Shown here piece by piece: positions 16,523 to 24,997 of a stretch of DNA of 52,670 nucleotides (positions are counted from its first letter, which is position 1; every line of letters starts with the position of its first letter). The DNA comes from Defluviitaleaceae bacterium. Its GTDB lineage: Bacteria; Bacillota; Clostridia; Lachnospirales; WQUN01. The translations under genes and the position numbers were made by a program. The notes under the pieces are model-generated. The model was not told the origin of the DNA, did not search any database, and saw only the letters and a program-made list of their open reading frames with translations. The DNA lies in assembly GCA_009784025.1 (NCBI GenBank), contig WQVK01000015.1:1-52670 (forward strand), read 5' to 3'.

Positions 16523-17098
16523 TCACTCGCTTACACTGCGCAATTCCCGCAACCGGTTATAAAACGTACCGCGCTTCAATCCCGTTGCCTTTAACGCATT
16601 ATCAAAACATATTATGCCGTCCTCCCATTGTTTTACTATTTTGGCAAAGTTCCTGGGAGGCTTTTTTATTGGGCGGCCTAAATGCGCGCCTACGGCCTTT
16701 GCTGCGGCTATACCTTCGGCCTGACGTTGCAAAATAAATTCGTGTTCTAGCTGCGATACCGCAGCAAACACAGTTAACATGAATCGTCCGGTGGGCGTGG
16801 TGGTATCAATATGTTCTTTTAAGCTGATGAAATTTACGCCATTAGCAGCCAACCTTTCCACAAGCACGAGAAGATCTTTTGTGTTGCGAGCAAAGCGGCT
16901 TATAGATTCAACTATTATGGTGTCGCCTGGCTGTACAGCCTCCATCAAAGCCTGCAGTGCATGGCGGTTAGCATCCTTTCCGCTTAGTTTTTCGCAAAAC
17001 ACCTGTCCTGGTGGGATGCCTTGCGCTTCCATAGCCAGCAACTGGCGGCGGGGATTTTGTTCTTTAGTAGAAACACGGCAGTATCCATATTTTTTCAT
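16523..17098 (-). CDS. Serine recombinase (resolvase/invertase family)
   Basis: 191 residues, the compact Hin/Pin/Tn3-resolvase size. The catalytic domain opens with GYCRVSTKEQN, in which the Ser of RVST is the nucleophile, and has VESISRFARNTKDL with the active-site Arg pair, then GRFMLTVFAAVSQLEHEFI. A C-terminal helix-turn-helix is seen at ALKATGLKRGTFYNRLRE. The ATG at 17098 has AAGGAGAG 6-7 nt upstream; an in-frame ATG 18 nt earlier lacks one. It lies beside an inverted-repeat-bounded promoter segment that may be its substrate; excision or resolution elsewhere is the alternative. Confidence 0.93.
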   Translation of the reverse strand: MKKYGYCRVSTKEQNPRRQLLAMEAQGIPPGQVFCEKLSGKDANRHALQALMEAVQPGDTIIVESISRFARNTKDLLVLVERLAANGVNFISLKEHIDTTTPTGRFMLTVFAAVSQLEHEFILQRQAEGIAAAKAVGAHLGRPIKKPPRNFAKIVKQWEDGIICFDNALKATGLKRGTFYNRLRELRSVSE

Positions 17099-17215
17099 AC
17101 AATCTCTCCTTTGCAATATTGAACCGCAAAAGGATAACCCAACAAAACGGCCAGCCGTATAAGCATGAGATATTTTGAATTAAACCAATTTAGAAACTCC
17201 CAAAACAAAAAAAAT

Positions 17216-17263
17216 GGTACCATACGGTACCACAATTCCCTCAAAATGGTACCGTATGGTACC
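17216..17263. repeat. Paired 16-bp palindromes, 32-bp register
   Basis: GGTACCATACGGTACC at 17216-17231 and GGTACCGTATGGTACC at 17248-17263, 16-bp spacer. They lie between the divergent recombinase and ATPase genes. Confidence 0.92.
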
Positions 17264-17339
17264 ATTTTTTTATCATTTCCCACCACAACAAGACCAAAAG
17301 TCATGATTCCAAGCGGCTTTCTCTAACTACCGTCAAAAA

Positions 17340-17415
17340 TATTAAAATTTTTTGCAAAACTTTTGTGCATAAAGCTTTTGAAGATATGGCTGGCAAAGCC
17401 CCTGGCTGTTTTAAA
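17340..17415. repeat. REP-like element, diverged
   Basis: Contains GAAGATATGGCTGGCAAAGCC followed by CTGGCTGTTTTAAAAC, matching the right part of the element at 21668-21778. Confidence 0.5.
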
Positions 17416-17440
17416 ACAAAGGTTTTATTCTCATCATTCA

Positions 17441-17469
17441 TTGACATTTCCAAACGCTTACGATAATAT
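17441..17469 (+). promoter_or_regulatory. Promoter of the P-type ATPase gene
   Basis: TTGACA (17441-17446), 17 bp, TAATAT (17464-17469). The predicted start near 17476 gives a leader of about 147 nt. Confidence 0.75.
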
Positions 17470-17486
17470 TTTTAATTAGAGTTCTC

Positions 17487-17569
17487 CTAAAATCACAAAA
17501 AACGTGATTTTAGAAGAAGCAAAAGATTGAAAAGGTAACTTTTTCGAAATCAAAAATGTGATTTCGAAA
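17487..17569 (+). promoter_or_regulatory. Structured 5' leader of the ATPase gene with competing hairpins
   Basis: Hairpin 1: CTAAAATCAC/GTGATTTTAG (17487-17513). Hairpin 2: GAAAAG, GTAA, CTTTTTC (17529-17545). Hairpin 3: TTTCGAAATCA/TGATTTCGAAA (17542-17569), 11 bp perfect. Hairpins 2 and 3 share bases 17542-17545 and cannot form together. It matches no riboswitch class I know. Confidence 0.5.
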
Positions 17570-17622
17570 GAAGTCTATTGCAGATATTGCGATTTTGCCG
17601 CATTTTTCTTAGGAGGTTTTTA

Positions 17623-20307
17623 ATGCTTTGGGTAAAGGAAACCATTGACCAAATTGTAGAGAAATTGAACACCAACAGACACCAGGGGTTAACTGCGGAG
17701 GATGTCAATTCGCGGCTTCATAGGTATGGGGCTAATGAGTTCGAGGAAGAGAGGAAGGATTCGCTAGGCACCAAAATCTTGCATCATCTTTCCGAAATCC
17801 CGACGCTGATACTTATTGCGGCGGCGGCCATTGCGGCCTACACGGCTATCTTCCACCCGCCAGATACTATTGGGCGCGGCTGGCCAAAGGTCGTGGTTAT
17901 CATGTCCATTGTTGTGATAAATGTGACACTGGGTATTTGGCAAGAGGCCAAGGCGGAGAAGGCATTGGAGGCATTGAAGAGGATGAACGCCTTCAAAACC
18001 ACAGTAATTCGCGGCGGCGTGAAGCAAATTATAGAGGCGCGTGAGCTTGTGCCTGGCGATATTATAGAGCTAAACACTGGGGATGTAATCACTGCAGATG
18101 CCAGGATAATTGAAGCCAGCAGCCTACAAGTGGAAGAAGCCCCGCTAACGGGAGAAAGCCAGCCAGTGGAAAAGAACCCCGACGCAGAAATTGCAGAGGA
18201 TGCACCACTTGGCGATAGGCTAAACATGGTGTATTCTGGCTGCTTGGTAACAGGCGGGCGGGCAACTGCGGTGGTTGTAGAAACAGCCATGAATACCGAA
18301 ATGGGCAAAATTGCAAAGCTGCTAAACAACACACAAAAACTAAAAACACCGTTGCAGCTGCGCCTTCAGCAGCTTGCCAAACGGATTTCTGCATTGGCGC
18401 TGGTGGCGGGTGTGCTTATGTTTGTATTTGCATGGGTTGTGCATGATATCAACCCTGCAACCGGCGGGCCGCGTGAGTTTGTAGATGCGCTTATCCTTGC
18501 GGTGGCGCTGGGGGTTGCGGCCGTGCCAGAAACTTTGCCTATTATTGTAACAATGGTACTATCCTACGGCGTTTTCAACATGGTTACTAAGAAGGCCATC
18601 ATCCGCAAGATGCCAGCGGTGGAAACTGTGGGCAACACATCGGTTATTTGTTCAGACAAAACAGGAACACTAACGCAGAATAAAATGAAAATCCGCCGGG
18701 TATGGCATGTTAATTTCGCCCCTGCTTCATATAAAGACCAGTTTAACGACGAACAGAAAAAGCTAATTGGTCTGATGGCATCATGCAGCAACGCCACAAT
18801 TGAAGTGCGCGGCGACGACGAGCATGTACTTGGCGACCCTACAGAAATAGCCATAATCCGCATGTTGCACGACCTTGGGCTAGACAGGGTAAAGGCAGAA
18901 CGCCAGTACCCAAGGGTGCACGAGTTGCCCTTCGATTCTGGCCGCAAGCGTATGACCACCGTGCACCGTACAGAGGAAGGCTACATCGCCGTGACAAAGG
19001 GCGCATTCGACCGCATCCCGGTAAGCTGGCAGCCAGAACAACTGCAACAAGCCACAGAAATCCACGACCAATTCGCCGCAAAGGCGCTACGGGTGATTGC
19101 AGTTTCTGTGAAAAAGTATGACCAGATGCCAACAGACCTTTCAGAGGAAGCATTAGAATGCGACCAAGAGTTCCGCGGGCTGGTGGGCATGATAGACCCG
19201 CCACGGCCAGAATCTACAGATGCTGTGGCCATGGCCAAAGAAGCCGGCATTCGCACAGTAATGATAACCGGCGATCATGTGGTAACAGCTAGCGCAATAG
19301 CCAAGGAGATTGGCATAATGGAAGAAGGCGACCGGGCCGTAACCGGCGCAGAACTGCTAACCATGTCTGAAGACGACCTGCGGGCGCAGGTGAAGGATAT
19401 TTCTGTATACGCGCGGGTTAGCCCAGAGGATAAAATCCGCATAGTAAAGGCCTGGACATCCCACGGGGAAGTAGTGGCCATGACAGGCGACGGCGTAAAC
19501 GACGCACCAGCCCTAAAGGCCGCAGATGTGGGCGTAGCCATGGGTATCACCGGCACAGAGGTGTCTAAGGGCGCAGCAGATATGGTTATCACCGACGATA
19601 ACTTCGCCACCATAGTGGATGCAATATCCGTAGGGCGTACATCGTTTGACAATATTAGAAAAACCATCGCCTTCTTGCTTAGCGTTAACTTTGCAGAAAT
19701 TTTTATCCTACTGGCGGGCATGCTTATTGTTGGCGTTTCGCCGCTGCTAGCCTTACAGATACTGCTTATCAACGTGGTGTCTGACGGTATACCTGGGTTT
19801 TTCCTAGCCTTCGAGAAGCCCGAGCCAGGCGTGATGAAACGCAAGCCAATACGCAAGGGCGCAGGCATTTTTGCCGCCGGCCTTGGGGCAAAAATCGCAA
19901 GGGGTTCCATCGCTTTCTCTATTTTAACCCTTGGTGCGTTTTTCTTGGGCGCGTATGTGCTTGATGCCCCCGCCGGTGTGCCAATTTCGCCAAACGGCGC
20001 AAGCTACACCGTGGGCATAACCATGGCATTCGTGGTGTTAAGCTGGGCCAGCGTAATCAACATCTTTAACGTGCGCAGCGACCTTTCTATCTTCAAATAC
20101 AGCCCGCTGAACAACAAAGGCATGCTAATAGCCGCCTGCGGCACAATTATCTTCACGCTGTTTGTAGCACTTGTACCCCCTGTGGCGGAAATTTTCGATA
20201 TACAAACAGGCCTGGGCGGTATCCACTGGTTTATAATGATAAGCTTTGCATTGCTGCAACTGGTGTTCGGTGAAGTGCATAAGACTGTTGTTAATAGAGG
20301 TAAGTAA
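17623..20307 (+). CDS. P-type cation ATPase, Ca2+-transporting type
   Basis: 894 residues. Order: N-terminal cation-ATPase domain, M1-M2, actuator domain with TGES (LTGESQPVEKN), M3-M4 with VPETLPIIVTMV (the M4 ion-site Glu), phosphorylation motif CSDKTGTLTQNKM with Asp345, nucleotide-binding domain, hinge MTGDGVNDAPALKAADVG, M5-M10. M6 has INVVSDGIPGF, with Asn and Asp as in Ca2+ pumps. Probably exports Ca2+ across the cell membrane; other divalent or monovalent cations cannot be excluded. Start at 17623 chosen for AGGAGG 7 nt upstream; an earlier in-frame ATG lacks a site. Its leader is unusually structured. Confidence 0.93.
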   Translation: MLWVKETIDQIVEKLNTNRHQGLTAEDVNSRLHRYGANEFEEERKDSLGTKILHHLSEIPTLILIAAAAIAAYTAIFHPPDTIGRGWPKVVVIMSIVVINVTLGIWQEAKAEKALEALKRMNAFKTTVIRGGVKQIIEARELVPGDIIELNTGDVITADARIIEASSLQVEEAPLTGESQPVEKNPDAEIAEDAPLGDRLNMVYSGCLVTGGRATAVVVETAMNTEMGKIAKLLNNTQKLKTPLQLRLQQLAKRISALALVAGVLMFVFAWVVHDINPATGGPREFVDALILAVALGVAAVPETLPIIVTMVLSYGVFNMVTKKAIIRKMPAVETVGNTSVICSDKTGTLTQNKMKIRRVWHVNFAPASYKDQFNDEQKKLIGLMASCSNATIEVRGDDEHVLGDPTEIAIIRMLHDLGLDRVKAERQYPRVHELPFDSGRKRMTTVHRTEEGYIAVTKGAFDRIPVSWQPEQLQQATEIHDQFAAKALRVIAVSVKKYDQMPTDLSEEALECDQEFRGLVGMIDPPRPESTDAVAMAKEAGIRTVMITGDHVVTASAIAKEIGIMEEGDRAVTGAELLTMSEDDLRAQVKDISVYARVSPEDKIRIVKAWTSHGEVVAMTGDGVNDAPALKAADVGVAMGITGTEVSKGAADMVITDDNFATIVDAISVGRTSFDNIRKTIAFLLSVNFAEIFILLAGMLIVGVSPLLALQILLINVVSDGIPGFFLAFEKPEPGVMKRKPIRKGAGIFAAGLGAKIARGSIAFSILTLGAFFLGAYVLDAPAGVPISPNGASYTVGITMAFVVLSWASVINIFNVRSDLSIFKYSPLNNKGMLIAACGTIIFTLFVALVPPVAEIFDIQTGLGGIHWFIMISFALLQLVFGEVHKTVVNRGK

Positions 20308-20360
20308 AACCGTAAGTGGCTTCGCCAACTTTTGAAAAAGCTGGACAAAAACTTTAACAG
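20308..20360. repeat. REP-like element, short
   Basis: AAAACCGTAAGTGGCTTCGCC followed by ACTTTTGAAAAAGC and AAAAACTTT: the same segment order as the fuller copies, shortened. Confidence 0.6.
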
Positions 20361-20371
20361 GGGAATTTTTG

Positions 20372-20878
20372 ATGGAATTTCTCAGGCGGATTACAGATAT
20401 GCAGATTTTTGGCACGGGCGGTATTGCGGCTATTAAGCCGCGAGATACCGTCCGTGTTGTGCTGCTTGACGATAGTAATAGGGTTGCGGTTTTGTATATT
20501 GGCGCAGAGGATTTCTATATGCTGCCTGGCGGAGGTATTGATGCGGGGGAAAGCCCGGAGCAGGCCTTGGCCAGGGAGGTTTTAGAGGAAACTGGCTGCC
20601 GCTGCAAGGTCACCCAAGAGCTTGGGGTAGTGGAAGAGAATTCTGCCGCGCATGAATATCGAGAAATTTCGTATTGTTACCTGGCCAAAGTTGTTGGCAA
20701 AAATGGCGAGCCAAGCCTCACGCCAGAGGAACAAGAGGAAGACACCAGGCTAGAATGGCATCCCCTACCCCGGGCGATGGAGTTGATTAAAAACCAAAGT
20801 GTTAGCCTATTTGATATGAAGTTTTGCATACAGCGTGACATCTCAATTTTAATGGCGGTGAAAAATGGAGCAGTTTGA
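20372..20878 (+). CDS. Nudix hydrolase
   Basis: 168 residues. The Nudix box GGGIDAGESPEQALAREVLEETG (given in part: G..D.GE, then REVLEETG) is complete around residues 52-74. Hydrolyses nucleoside diphosphate-linked substrates; which is unknown. ATG at 20372 with AGGGGA upstream. The second Nudix gene starts inside its last 14 nt, so the pair is translationally coupled. Confidence 0.9.
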   Translation: MEFLRRITDMQIFGTGGIAAIKPRDTVRVVLLDDSNRVAVLYIGAEDFYMLPGGGIDAGESPEQALAREVLEETGCRCKVTQELGVVEENSAAHEYREISYCYLAKVVGKNGEPSLTPEEQEEDTRLEWHPLPRAMELIKNQSVSLFDMKFCIQRDISILMAVKNGAV

Positions 20879-21365
20879 TATTCTAAATAGAGATGGCAGC
20901 CACACGGGCCGCACCGCCAACAAAGGAACAAAGCTGCAAAATTGCCAGTATTACCTGGGCACACATGCATATGTATATAATTCAAAAATCGAGTTTTTGT
21001 TGCAAAAGCGCGCTTATAGCAAAAGCTTCCAGCCAGGCACATGGGATATCTGTGCAGAACACACTGTGGCCGGGGAAACTTCTGTAGATTGCGTTCGCAG
21101 GGGGTTGCAAGAAGAGCTTGGCCTGGCCGTGGCAGAAGTGGGTGTGCCAACAAGGCAAATGTGGGACGAGCATAACCATACAGTTGATGTATATTTTATA
21201 AAACACGACTTTAAACTGGACAAGCTGACCCTGCAGGCCGAAGAAGTGGCAGAGGCAAAAACCGCCACAAGAACCGAGATGCTGGCCTTGATAGAGCAAA
21301 TGCATTTCCGCCCGGCAGAATATAGAGATGCCATGCGTGAAAAAATAGAGAATCTCGATTTTTAA
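20865..21365 (+). CDS. Nudix-fold protein with altered Nudix box
   Basis: 166 residues, resembling the YfcD/IPP-isomerase-like branch (LLQKRAYSKSFQPGTWDICAE). In the Nudix box the first Gly is Glu (AEHTVAGE) and the REUXEE core reads RGLQEE, so the catalytic Arg-Glu pair is Arg-Gly; the two Glu of the metal site remain. Reduced or different activity is possible. Overlaps the preceding Nudix gene by 14 nt. Confidence 0.85.
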   Translation: MEQFDILNRDGSHTGRTANKGTKLQNCQYYLGTHAYVYNSKIEFLLQKRAYSKSFQPGTWDICAEHTVAGETSVDCVRRGLQEELGLAVAEVGVPTRQMWDEHNHTVDVYFIKHDFKLDKLTLQAEEVAEAKTATRTEMLALIEQMHFRPAEYRDAMREKIENLDF

Positions 21366-21620
21366 ACAAATGAGACGAGGCTATGCGGCATGTATTTGCA
21401 TTGTTTTTTAAGCTTTGAGGGCAAAATTATATGAACTCAGAATAAACCGCTAAACTGGCATAATATTTTGTTCGCATATTATCTAGCCCTGGCGTTGGGG
21501 TAGCCCAGGCCTAATTTACCGGATTCAGCATTAAAAGTTCTGCCAATATAAAACCACCAAAATCTGCGGGGATAGCGACCCAAAACCCCACTAAAAATTT
21601 CGCAACATCTCCATCACAGA

Positions 21621-21650
21621 ATCAACTAATTACAATCTGTAATTAGTTGA
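21621..21650. repeat. Stem-loop TCAACTAATTACA/TGTAATTAGTTGA, copy 1
   Basis: Perfect 13-bp arms with a 3-nt loop. The same stem-loop, with one loop base changed, forms the terminator at 37329-37363. Confidence 0.85.
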
Positions 21651-21667
21651 AACCAAAAAAATCATAG

Positions 21668-21778
21668 TCTTTTATCAAACTTTTTTCAAATGCAACCTGA
21701 AAAAAATCGGGCGGCGCAAGGCGAATCTTGTAAAAAGTTTGTGAAGATGTGGAGGCAAAGCCTTCACTGTCTTAATAA
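21668..21778. repeat. REP-like element upstream of trpB
   Basis: CAAACTTTTTTCAAATGCAACCTG, then CGGGCGGC, then AAAAGTTTGTGAAGATGTGGAGGCAAAGCC and CACTGTCTTAATA (all given in part). Same layout as 2670, 27300 and 50775. Confidence 0.65.
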
Positions 21779-21798
21779 TACAATTAAAGGAGCAACCA

Positions 21799-22983
21799 AT
21801 GGCAAACGGAAGATTTGGAGAATATGGCGGGCAATACGTGCCGGAAATGCTTATGACGGTGCTGCATGAGCTAGAAAAAGCGTACAATCATTATAAAAAT
21901 GATGCGGCTTTTCAGGCAGAGTTGAAAGATTTGCTAAACAACTTCGCCAACAGGCCTTCTTCGCTTTATTTTGCGGAAAAAATGACCCGTGATTTGGGCG
22001 GCGCAAAAATCTATTTGAAGCGCGAGGATTTAAACCATACAGGTTCCCATAAGATTAACAATGTGCTGGGGCAAACTCTGCTGGCCAAAAAGATGGGCAA
22101 AACCAGGGTAATTGCAGAAACCGGCGCAGGGCAGCATGGTGTGGCTACGGCCACTGCGGCAGCGCTTATGGGACTGGAATGCGAGGTTTTTATGGGCAAG
22201 GAGGACACAGAGCGCCAGGCGCTTAATGTTTTCCGCATGGAGCTGCTGGGGGCGAAGGTTCACCCGGTAACAAGCGGCACAATGACACTCAAAGATGCCG
22301 TTAACGAGACCCTGCGCGAATGGGTTACACGCATGGACGACACCCATTACGTGATAGGTTCTGTGGTTGGGCCGCATCCTTTCCCGGCTATGGTGCATGA
22401 TTTCCACAGGGTGATAAGCCAAGAAATTAAAGCACAGCTGCAAGTGGCAGAGGGCAAGCTACCCAGCGCGGTTATAGCTTGTGTTGGCGGCGGCAGCAAC
22501 GCTATGGGCGCGTTTTCAGACTTTATTGGCGACAAAGATGTAAAGCTGATAGGCTGCGAGGCCGCGGGTTACGGCGTAGACACGCCAAAAACAGCCGCCA
22601 CCATAACCGTGGGCACTGTGGGTATCATGCATGGCATGAAATCATATTTTTGCCAGGATGAATACGGCCAGATTGCGCCGGTTTACTCGATTTCTGCCGG
22701 GTTGGACTACCCGGGCATAGGGCCAGAGCATTCCTATTTAAACGACATTGGCCGGGCAGAATACGTACCTGTAACAGACGACGAGGCCGTAAGCGCCTTC
22801 GAATACCTGGCCCGCACAGAGGGAATAATCCCCGCAATAGAAAGCTCCCACGCAGTAGCCCACGCCCGCAAAATAGCAGGGCAATTTGGCAAAGACGAAA
22901 TAATCGTAATCAACCTATCTGGCCGCGGAGACAAAGACGTAGCCGCAATCGCAAGATACAAGGGGGTAACCGTAAATGAGTAA
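21799..22983 (+). CDS. trpB: Tryptophan synthase beta chain
   Basis: 394 residues, standard TrpB1 length. Joins indole and serine to make tryptophan with PLP. The PLP lysine is Lys85 in HTGSHKINN; the phosphate loop GGGSNAMG and the conserved [10 protein letters not shown] are intact, so it should be active. AAAGGAG precedes the ATG. The last 8 nt overlap trpA. The rest of the trp pathway is not in this window. Confidence 0.97.
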   Translation: MANGRFGEYGGQYVPEMLMTVLHELEKAYNHYKNDAAFQAELKDLLNNFANRPSSLYFAEKMTRDLGGAKIYLKREDLNHTGSHKINNVLGQTLLAKKMGKTRVIAETGAGQHGVATATAAALMGLECEVFMGKEDTERQALNVFRMELLGAKVHPVTSGTMTLKDAVNETLREWVTRMDDTHYVIGSVVGPHPFPAMVHDFHRVISQEIKAQLQVAEGKLPSAVIACVGGGSNAMGAFSDFIGDKDVKLIGCEAAGYGVDTPKTAATITVGTVGIMHGMKSYFCQDEYGQIAPVYSISAGLDYPGIGPEHSYLNDIGRAEYVPVTDDEAVSAFEYLARTEGIIPAIESSHAVAHARKIAGQFGKDEIIVINLSGRGDKDVAAIARYKGVTVNE

Positions 22984-23707
22984 TTTCAATTTCCACAAAA
23001 AAGCCCTAATTCCGTTCATCACCGGCGGCGACCCAGACATTGAAACCACAGAAAAACTAACCCTAGCCATGATAGAAGCCGGGGCAGATATGATAAAGAT
23101 AGGCGTGCCATTTTCGGACCCCGTGGCAGAAAGCGTAACCGTACAAAAAGCCAGCGAACGCGCCCTAGCCAACGGCTGCACCGTAGACAAGCTCTTCGAA
23201 ATGGTGAAAAACATCCGCAAAAACCACGCCACACCCATCATCTTCATGACATACACAAACTTAATCTTTGTTTACGGCAAGGAAAAATTCATGAAAAACT
23301 GCCAAGAAGCCGGCATAAACGGCCTGGTAGTGCCAGACCTACCCTTCGAAGAAAAACAAGAACTAGACCCTACCTGCCGCAAATTTGGCATAGCACTAAT
23401 CCCGCTGGTATTCCCCAGCTCTAAAGAACGCGCAAGCATGATAGCCAACGGCGCAGAAGGCTTTGTCTACTACATCCCCTCCCCTGCCATAACCAAAACC
23501 GAAGTAGAAAACGTGATAAGCGAAATCCGCAAAACATCACAGCTACCAGTAGTAATAAGCTACAACCTAAAATCCCCAGCAGACGTAGCCCCCCTAGCCG
23601 CAGCAAACGGCATAATAATAGACAGCGCCGTAGTAGAGATAATAGCAAAGCACAGGCAAAAAGCAGTGCCTCATGTGGCTGAGTATGTGCGTAGGATGAA
23701 AATATAA
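22976..23707 (+). CDS. trpA: Tryptophan synthase alpha chain, active site altered
   Basis: 243 residues, about 25 shorter than typical TrpA. The N-terminal [10 protein letters not shown] and PFSDP motifs mark the TIM barrel. The general acid-base Glu (E. coli Glu49, in LELG) is Lys41 (MIKIG, codon AAG), and the second catalytic Asp (Asp60) is Glu52 (VAES). Loop 6, normally GVTG, reads AITK; the phosphate-binding GFGIS and GSA are SYNLK and DSA. Cleavage of indole-glycerol phosphate therefore looks doubtful; it may act as an allosteric partner of TrpB using supplied indole (inference). Coupled to trpB by an 8-nt overlap. Confidence 0.9.
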   Translation: MSNFNFHKKALIPFITGGDPDIETTEKLTLAMIEAGADMIKIGVPFSDPVAESVTVQKASERALANGCTVDKLFEMVKNIRKNHATPIIFMTYTNLIFVYGKEKFMKNCQEAGINGLVVPDLPFEEKQELDPTCRKFGIALIPLVFPSSKERASMIANGAEGFVYYIPSPAITKTEVENVISEIRKTSQLPVVISYNLKSPADVAPLAAANGIIIDSAVVEIIAKHRQKAVPHVAEYVRRMKI

Positions 23708-23835
23708 TTAAAACCGTCAGAGGCTTCGCCTCCGACACCTCCACCCGCTTTTTTGAAAAAAGCGGGACAAAAAACTTTAATTTTTGATGGGGTGTTGGGG
23801 GCGAAGGCTTGGCGGCTTTTTATTTATGAGGTGAA
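23708..23835. repeat. REP-like element, long hairpin form, after trpA
   Basis: AAAACCGTCAGAGGCTTCGCC... at the left and GGGGGCGAAGGCTTGGCGGCTTTTTA at the right (given in part) are imperfect inverted copies, with CCCGC, TTTTTTGAAAAAA, GCGGG in the middle. This is the most complete hairpin version in the window. Confidence 0.8.
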
Positions 23836-23841
23836 ATTTTT

Positions 23842-24285
23842 ATGAGAAGGATATTGAGTGCGCGGCGAACTAAGATTATTGTGGATATATTTATGACGGT
23901 TTTCCTGGCTCTGTCTTTTGTGAGGTGGGAGGATAGTAATTTTATTTTTCATGCGGTGGTTGGCACGGCTTGTGCGATTTTCTTTAGCTTGCATGTGTGT
24001 ATTCATTGGCGGTGGCTGGTGGCTGTTACAAAGTCGCTGTTCGCTGGTAAGATGAAAGCCGCGCTGCGCTGGAAATATGCCATTGATGTGCTTTTGCTGG
24101 TAGTTTGGGCGATTGCAATTGCATCTGGATTTTTGGCTATTGGGTATTTCTCTTTCAATATGGCTGGCATGGCCTGGCTTAGTGCGGTGCACGGGGCAAG
24201 TACACGCGTGGGGCTGGGGATTGTGGCGGTGCATGTTGTGCAGCATGTCCCGCAGATTAGGTCGTATTTTAGAGGCAGGCGATAG
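23842..24285 (+). CDS. Small four-helix membrane protein, DUF4405-like
   Basis: 147 residues, four hydrophobic helices. Conserved His residues at helix ends (FHAVVG, LHVCIHW, VHGASTR, VHVVQHV) resemble the DUF4405/cytochrome b561-type layout in which paired His bind heme. Heme binding is inferred, not shown. GAGG with a short spacer precedes the ATG; a bidirectional terminator follows. Confidence 0.7.
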   Translation: MRRILSARRTKIIVDIFMTVFLALSFVRWEDSNFIFHAVVGTACAIFFSLHVCIHWRWLVAVTKSLFAGKMKAALRWKYAIDVLLLVVWAIAIASGFLAIGYFSFNMAGMAWLSAVHGASTRVGLGIVAVHVVQHVPQIRSYFRGRR

Positions 24286-24300
24286 AGCCTTATGGCCACG

Positions 24301-24332
24301 AAAAAAACAGTTGGTAATACCAACTGTTTTTT
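24301..24332. terminator. Bidirectional terminator, CAGTTGGT family
   Basis: AAAAAAACAGTTGGT, AAT, ACCAACTGTTTTTT. Lies between two converging genes. Confidence 0.9.
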
Positions 24333-24363
24333 CAATTATATTAAACTGCGTTACTGCTGCGGG

Positions 24364-24903
24364 TTATATTTTACTGCCGTCTTTGGCCTTGTACGTGATA
24401 TCCAGCCCGCATAGTTGGTAAATTTTTAGTATCAGGGGCTGTTTGCCTTCTATATAGCTATCTATGTCGTGGGGGAATTTTTTTGCCATTTCTATTTTTA
24501 TTTGGCTGTATTTGTTGCGGTAGGTTTCGTTTGTTCTTAGGAAGTCGCGTAGGGATATGTGGCGGTTTAGTTCGGGGCTATTTTTTTCGCATACATATAG
24601 GTGATGCTCCATAAGGTGGGGTTTGCCTTCGTATTTAAAGGCCTCGCGGCCGGTGATGCCTAGGTCGCCCACATGGTGGTAGCCTATGGTGGCCAGGCGC
24701 GCGGCGGTGGCGCTGAAATTTTCTGTTTCTATTATTATGTCTATGTCGATTATGGGCTTGGCAGATAACCCTGGCACAGCGGTGCTACCCACATGTTCTA
24801 TGGCTAGGGCTACGCCTTGTAGGACTTGGGTTAGCTCGGTTTTTATTTTGTTAAATTCCCCAGGCCAGGCTGGGTTGTAGGGAGTTATGGTTATAGGTTT
24901 CAT
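24364..24903 (-). CDS. GrpB family (UPF0157) nucleotidyltransferase-like protein
   Basis: 179 residues. Family signatures: YNPAWPGEFNKIKTEL, EHVGSTAVPGLSAKPIIDIDI (given in part) with the GS..P and D.D of a nucleotidyltransferase core, HLYVCEKNSPELNRHI and FRDFLR-type LRDFLRTNE. Related folds include CoaE-fused GrpB domains. Role unknown. ATG at 24903 with GGAGG 7 nt upstream. Confidence 0.9.
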   Translation of the reverse strand: MKPITITPYNPAWPGEFNKIKTELTQVLQGVALAIEHVGSTAVPGLSAKPIIDIDIIIETENFSATAARLATIGYHHVGDLGITGREAFKYEGKPHLMEHHLYVCEKNSPELNRHISLRDFLRTNETYRNKYSQIKIEMAKKFPHDIDSYIEGKQPLILKIYQLCGLDITYKAKDGSKI

Positions 24904-24933
24904 TTTAAAGCCTCCATTCATATTTAAGGATTG

Positions 24934-24962
24934 TTGCAATCAGAGACAATTTTTGTCATAAT
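24934..24962 (+). promoter_or_regulatory. Promoter of the HNH nuclease gene
   Basis: TTGCAA (24934-24939), 17 bp, CATAAT (24957-24962), 36 bp before the ATG. Confidence 0.6.
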
Positions 24963-24997
24963 AAACCGATTCAAATAAGCAATTAAGGAGAAATGTC

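Larger units (their letters stand above)
21366..21798. other. 433-bp intergenic region before trpB
   Basis: Holds a small hairpin (CCTGG...CCAGG, about 21487-21508), the TCAACTAATTACA stem-loop (21621-21650) and a REP-like element (about 21668-21778). No gene, trp leader peptide or T-box core was recognised. Confidence 0.6.

Noticed and set aside
19275-19910. 211-codon open frame on the minus strand
   Set aside because: Antisense to the P-type ATPase; Ser/Pro/Thr-rich shadow.
21366-21798. T-box or trp attenuator upstream of trpB
   Set aside because: No GGTGGNACCGCG-type core, no Trp-rich leader peptide; only repeats and hairpins were seen.
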